A DNA stretch of 64,000 bases, taken from positions 1,116,001 to 1,180,000 of the forward strand of contig NZ_CP129683.1 in NCBI RefSeq assembly GCF_041080835.1, given 5' to 3'. Shown here one piece after another: positions 60,543-64,000 of the stretch. Both the position numbers and the translations under genes were made by a program. Under the pieces are notes generated by a model, which worked only from the letters and a program-made list of their open reading frames with translations, searched no databases and was not told the DNA's origin. The DNA is from Bifidobacterium sp. WK012_4_13 (GTDB lineage Bacteria; Actinomycetota; Actinomycetes; Actinomycetales; Bifidobacteriaceae). Position 1 is the first letter of the stretch; every line of letters begins with the position of its first letter.

Positions 60543-62170
60543 GCAGTCATCGAGCGGACCATGCACGCATGCAAGGCAAGGCGCAGCCGACAGATTCCGG
60601 CAATGGCAGCTCTCACGGAAGACCTTCCGGACGCGCAGGTCTTGCATCGTTCATGGTCTTCGTGCTTATTGTGGCGATCCTGGGTGGAGTCTGCTGGGGT
60701 GGCTGGCTGCTCTACAGCAGCAAGGATGAGATTCTAGATCATGGCATTTCCATGCCTGGCAAATCCATCTCGATTGGAACCACATCCGCTCCCTCATCGT
60801 TAGACATTCGCAAAGCTTCGGGCGACGCCATCGAGCAGGCGCTCATAGGCAACGTATATGAGACGCTCGTCAGTCAGGACGCCTCAGGCTCTCCAACCGC
60901 AGGACTTGCGAAGTCATGGAAGATCTCCGACGACGGACTCAGCTATACGTTCCACCTCAATTCGGGAATGCATTTCTCGAATGGTGATGCACTCGATGCA
61001 AGCGATGTCGTCTGGTCCCTGCGACAGGTCGTGACAGGCGGCTTCGTTGGGTCCAGCAGCCTTTCCACCTTGTCTTCGGTATCCAATCCCAACGCCACGA
61101 CCGTGGTGCTGCGCCTGGCAAGCCCCAACCCATTGCTGCTGCGCGAGCTGTACGGACGCGTTGGGATTGTCTATGACAAGGATGCGAAGCTTGACTACGC
61201 ATCCCAGGCTCTTGGCTCAGGGCCATATACCCTGAATTCATGGCAGGCCGGGAAGACGCTTGTCCTCCAGCTCAACACCAAGTATTGGGGAAGACAGCCA
61301 ACTGCCGTCACCAAGGCCACCTTCCGCTACTACTCCGATTCTGCCGCCATGCTCAGCGCCCTGCAAAACAAGAAGATAGACATTGCGACGCCGCTTGCGG
61401 CGAGCTCGATGACGCAGGCGAATCAGGATGCCAAGGATTCGAAGATCTCGCTTGTCACCGGCAAAGGCGACGAAACCCTGGCCCTGGTGTTCAATGCACG
61501 AAGCGATTCCGTGCTTTCGGACCAAAGATTCCGCGAAGCGGTGAGATACATGCTCGACCATGCGAGCTTCGTCGCGGCCCAGAAGGGTACGGCAAGCACC
61601 ATCGGCGGCCCTCTGTCGCCTCTTGACGAAGGGTATGAGGACTTGACCGGGCTGCATCCGCACGACACCGCCAAGGGCACGCAACTGGCCTACTACTTCC
61701 CTCCGAGCTACTACAACGGAAGCCTTCGCTTCGTGTATCCCCAGTCATATGGATCTGCAGTAGGCGATCTGATAAAGAGCCAGCTCGCCGCTGGTGGCGT
61801 CCCTGTGACCGTGACGATGGTCAGCGACGCTGACTGGAAGAGCACAGTCGAGTCCAGGCACGACTTCGACATGACCCTGACCACGATGTCAGGAGCCTCT
61901 GATGCGGCCTCATTCGCCGACCCGGACTCACTTTCAGGATATGACAGTCCAAATGCGCAGAGCGAGTGGAAGACCGTCGAGGCTTCACGCAACGACGCCT
62001 CGTATAGAACGAACATAGCTGCGTATGCAAGGACCGTCTCAACCGAATCACCTGTTGACTGGCTCTATGTCTCGACCCCGGTAACCGCCTTCAACCACAC
62101 GGTGACGAATGTGCCGTCCAATTCAGTCACCCGCTATTTCCCCCTTCGGGCGATCAGCTCGGCGCAATGA
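60539..62170 (+). CDS. Family 5 (peptide/nickel-type) solute-binding protein, membrane anchored
   Basis: 543 residues; the ATG overlaps the nth stop by 4 bp. A cytoplasmic head of about 35 residues and one helix (MVFVLIVAILGGVCWGGWLLY) with no lipobox precede the binding domain, which begins ISIGTTSAPSSLDIRKASGDAIEQALIGNVYETLV. Family 5 motifs: SDDGLSYTFHLNSGMHFSNGDALDASDVVWSLR and GSGPYTLNSWQAGKTLVLQLNTKYWG. Such proteins bind oligopeptides, nickel or other small molecules for Dpp/Opp-type importers, but no permease or ATPase gene follows. Coupling to nth is probably accidental operon structure. Confidence 0.9.
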   Translation: MSSHRADHARMQGKAQPTDSGNGSSHGRPSGRAGLASFMVFVLIVAILGGVCWGGWLLYSSKDEILDHGISMPGKSISIGTTSAPSSLDIRKASGDAIEQALIGNVYETLVSQDASGSPTAGLAKSWKISDDGLSYTFHLNSGMHFSNGDALDASDVVWSLRQVVTGGFVGSSSLSTLSSVSNPNATTVVLRLASPNPLLLRELYGRVGIVYDKDAKLDYASQALGSGPYTLNSWQAGKTLVLQLNTKYWGRQPTAVTKATFRYYSDSAAMLSALQNKKIDIATPLAASSMTQANQDAKDSKISLVTGKGDETLALVFNARSDSVLSDQRFREAVRYMLDHASFVAAQKGTASTIGGPLSPLDEGYEDLTGLHPHDTAKGTQLAYYFPPSYYNGSLRFVYPQSYGSAVGDLIKSQLAAGGVPVTVTMVSDADWKSTVESRHDFDMTLTTMSGASDAASFADPDSLSGYDSPNAQSEWKTVEASRNDASYRTNIAAYARTVSTESPVDWLYVSTPVTAFNHTVTNVPSNSVTRYFPLRAISSAQ

Positions 62171-62251
62171 TCGTTCGGCGTAGACATTTCGATGCTTGAA
62201 TGTGCTGGTTCGTGCAGTCCTGAACGCTGCTTCTTCCCCTATTTGAGCCGA

Positions 62252-62367
62252 GATTGCAAGTTTTTGGCACTTCGTCGAGCATACAGACACAAAAATGGCA
62301 TGATATCGGTCCATATTGCAACGATTTCGACGATTCATACTTCACCAAGTGCCAAAAACTTGCAATC
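62252..62367. repeat. 116-bp element bounded by perfect 21-bp inverted repeats
   Basis: The arm at 62252-62272 (starts GATTGCAAG, ends GGCACTT) is the exact reverse complement of 62347-62367. The 74 bp inside are AT-rich and non-coding. It lies 72 bp before the valS start. It could be a MITE-like remnant or a long RNA hairpin in the valS leader; no transposase or flanking duplication was seen. Confidence 0.85.
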
Positions 62368-62438
62368 CGAGCGCAAAGCTGCCCAGCAGTGGCCCTCACA
62401 ACCCATCTTTGTCACGCTAAATTCATACACTTGCGAGT

Positions 62439-64000
62439 ATGACTGAGAAGCAAGGACCAATATCCGCTCGACTGACCCCACTCCCCGACCGCGTTGCCGT
62501 CGATGGTCTGGAATCCAAGTGGCAGAATCAATGGGAAACATCTGGAATCTATCAATTCAAGCACAATCGCGACCGCTCACAGGTGTACTCGATCGATACC
62601 CCTCCGCCAACGGTTTCCGGGCATCTGCACGTCGGCCATGTGTTCTCATACACGCACACCGACATCATCGCCCGATACAAGCGCATGCGTGGCTTCGATG
62701 TCTTCTATCCGATGGGTTGGGACGACAACGGCCTGCCGACCGAACGCCGCGTGCAGAACTACTATGGAGTGCGCGTCGACACCTCACTGCCCTATGACCC
62801 CGACTTCAAGCCACCATTCGAAGGCACGGAAGGCAAGAAGCTCGAGGCGCGCGACCAGGTTCGCATCTCGCGTCAGAACTTCATCGAACTGTGCGAAAAA
62901 CTGACCGCTCAGGACGAGAAGCTGTTCGAGGATCTTTGGCGTTCGCTTGGTCTTTCCATCGATTGGTCGCAGACCTATCACACGATCGGTGAACATCCAC
63001 GCCGTGTGGCGCAGAAGGCATTCCTGCGCAACCTGGCGCGAGGCGAAGCATATCAGCAGGATGCGCCTGGTTTGTGGGACGTCACCTTCCAAACGGCAGT
63101 CGCTCAGGCCGAGCTTGAGTCACGCGAATATCCTGGCTTCTATCACAAGATCGCATTCCGCTTCGAAGATGGCACGCCACTCTACATCGAAACGACCCGA
63201 CCTGAGTTGCTGGCTGCCTGCGGCGCACTGATCGCCCACCCAGACGACGAGCGCTACAAGAAGTACTTCGGTCAGAAGGTCTATTCTCCACTGTTCAAGG
63301 TTCCCGTGCCGATTCTCGCGCATCCGGCCGCCGAAATGGACAAGGGGGCCGGCATCGCGATGTGCTGTACCTTCGGCGATGTGACCGACGTCGAGTGGTG
63401 GCGCGACCTGAAGCTGCCGACCCGCTCGATCCTGCAGCGCAATGGCCGCATCGTCGGCGATGTTCCTGGCTGGATCACCGACGAGCATGGCCGTGAAGTC
63501 TTCGAGGAGACCTCGGGCAAGACCGTGTTCTCCGCACGTAAGATCGTCGTTGACGAGCTGCAGAAGAGCGGTGACCTGGACGGCGAGCCGACGCCGACCA
63601 AGCGCATGACGAACTTCTATGAGAAGGGTGACAAGCCGCTTGAGATCGTGACCTCGCGTCAGTGGTATCTGCGCAATGGCGGCACCGATGCGGCCCTGAA
63701 CGCAGAGCTGATCGAACGTGGCAAGCAGCTCAGCTTCCACCCCGACTTCATGCGCGTGCGCTACGACAACTGGGTGCACGGGCTGAACGGCGACTGGCTG
63801 ATTTCTCGCCAGCGCTTCTTCGGCGTGCCGTTCCCGCTGTGGTATCCGGTCAAGGCCGATGGTGAGACCGATTACGCTCACCCGATCACGCCGAACGAAG
63901 CGGATCTGCCGATCGATCCGACAAGCGACGTTCCGCAAGGCTTCGACGCCTCGCAGCGCAATGTTCCCGGTGGATTCACCGCTGAGAGCGACATCATGGA
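62439..64000 (+). CDS. valS: Valyl-tRNA synthetase, N-terminal two thirds (cut by window edge)
   Basis: 520 codons are visible from the ATG at 62439. The HIGH motif appears as PPPTVSGHLHVGH near residues 54-66, then YPMGWDDNGLPTERRVQ. The editing (CP1) domain is present: IETTRPELLAACGALIAHPDD, and TGA-like ITDEHGREVFEETSGKTV. ISRQRFFGVPFPLWY follows the CP1 domain. Length and motif order fit class I ValRS. It charges tRNA-Val and edits mischarged Thr. The KMSKS loop lies beyond the window. The ATG lacks a strong ribosome site (CGAGT). Confidence 0.96.
   Translation, partial: MTEKQGPISARLTPLPDRVAVDGLESKWQNQWETSGIYQFKHNRDRSQVYSIDTPPPTVSGHLHVGHVFSYTHTDIIARYKRMRGFDVFYPMGWDDNGLPTERRVQNYYGVRVDTSLPYDPDFKPPFEGTEGKKLEARDQVRISRQNFIELCEKLTAQDEKLFEDLWRSLGLSIDWSQTYHTIGEHPRRVAQKAFLRNLARGEAYQQDAPGLWDVTFQTAVAQAELESREYPGFYHKIAFRFEDGTPLYIETTRPELLAACGALIAHPDDERYKKYFGQKVYSPLFKVPVPILAHPAAEMDKGAGIAMCCTFGDVTDVEWWRDLKLPTRSILQRNGRIVGDVPGWITDEHGREVFEETSGKTVFSARKIVVDELQKSGDLDGEPTPTKRMTNFYEKGDKPLEIVTSRQWYLRNGGTDAALNAELIERGKQLSFHPDFMRVRYDNWVHGLNGDWLISRQRFFGVPFPLWYPVKADGETDYAHPITPNEADLPIDPTSDVPQGFDASQRNVPGGFTAESDIM

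Noticed and set aside
62192..62446. 84-codon plus-strand frame upstream of valS
   Set aside because: It spans the whole inverted-repeat element, has no ribosome site, and overlaps the valS start in another frame.

Overview
The window reads as a chromosomal segment of a Bifidobacterium-like actinobacterium (family Bifidobacteriaceae). Pointers are the carbohydrate-centred gene content, sortase-anchored glycosidases with LAKTG/LARTG signals, a CUT1 sugar transporter without its own ATPase, GlgE, a GlnR-type regulator, and the actinobacterial Zur-type zinc-starvation ribosomal protein set. No rRNA, tRNA, CRISPR array, prophage or intact insertion sequence was seen. The two end genes are cut by the window: an ABC-exporter-like N-terminus at the left and valS at the right.

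Region 1 (about 1-22 kb) is an alpha-glucan (dextran/isomaltooligosaccharide) locus. Two large secreted, wall-anchored enzymes, a GH65 enzyme and a GH49 dextranase-type enzyme, share a glucodextranase-like C-terminal module and a LAKTG anchor. A leftward operon encodes a solute-binding lipoprotein, a GH13 alpha-1,6-glucosidase-type enzyme, two permeases, then GH31, a DUF624 protein and a membrane-anchored unknown. The inferred job is: cut dextran at the surface, import isomaltooligosaccharides, hydrolyse inside. The binding-protein gene carries an in-frame TAG 56 codons before its natural end, and the adjacent ROK regulator is a pseudogene, so the system may be decaying. Between the two surface enzymes lie an unknown membrane protein, a MazG-like protein and a tenA under a TPP riboswitch with a terminator.

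Region 2 (22-33.6 kb) is accessory metabolism: a VOC protein, an alcohol dehydrogenase fragment, MFS, LysR and PatB-type genes, a winged-helix regulator coupled to an MFS exporter behind a paired operator, and a nucleoside operon (nucleoside hydrolase, MFS, ribokinase).

Region 3 (33.9-41.5 kb) has a four-gene OpuC/ProU-type osmoprotectant ABC operon, six zinc-independent ribosomal protein paralogues (bL28, bL33, uS14, bL31, bL36, bL32) behind a Zur-like operator and an apparently leaderless promoter, a VIT-type metal transporter, and an MRF-like COG0523 protein with its own Zur-like box.

Region 4 (41.7-50.7 kb) has an Rrf2-type regulator coupled to a YhgE/Pip membrane protein with three evenly spaced operator palindromes, a mevalonate-entry operon (thiolase, class II HMG-CoA reductase, HMG-CoA synthase), and a CE4 deacetylase across a six-unit 15-bp minisatellite.

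Region 5 (51-64 kb) is a GlsB-type small membrane protein, a wall-anchored surface protein, GlgE, inorganic pyrophosphatase, MntP, a membrane unknown, GlnR-type regulator, endonuclease III (fourth Fe-S cysteine missing), a family 5 solute-binding protein, a 116-bp inverted-repeat element and valS.
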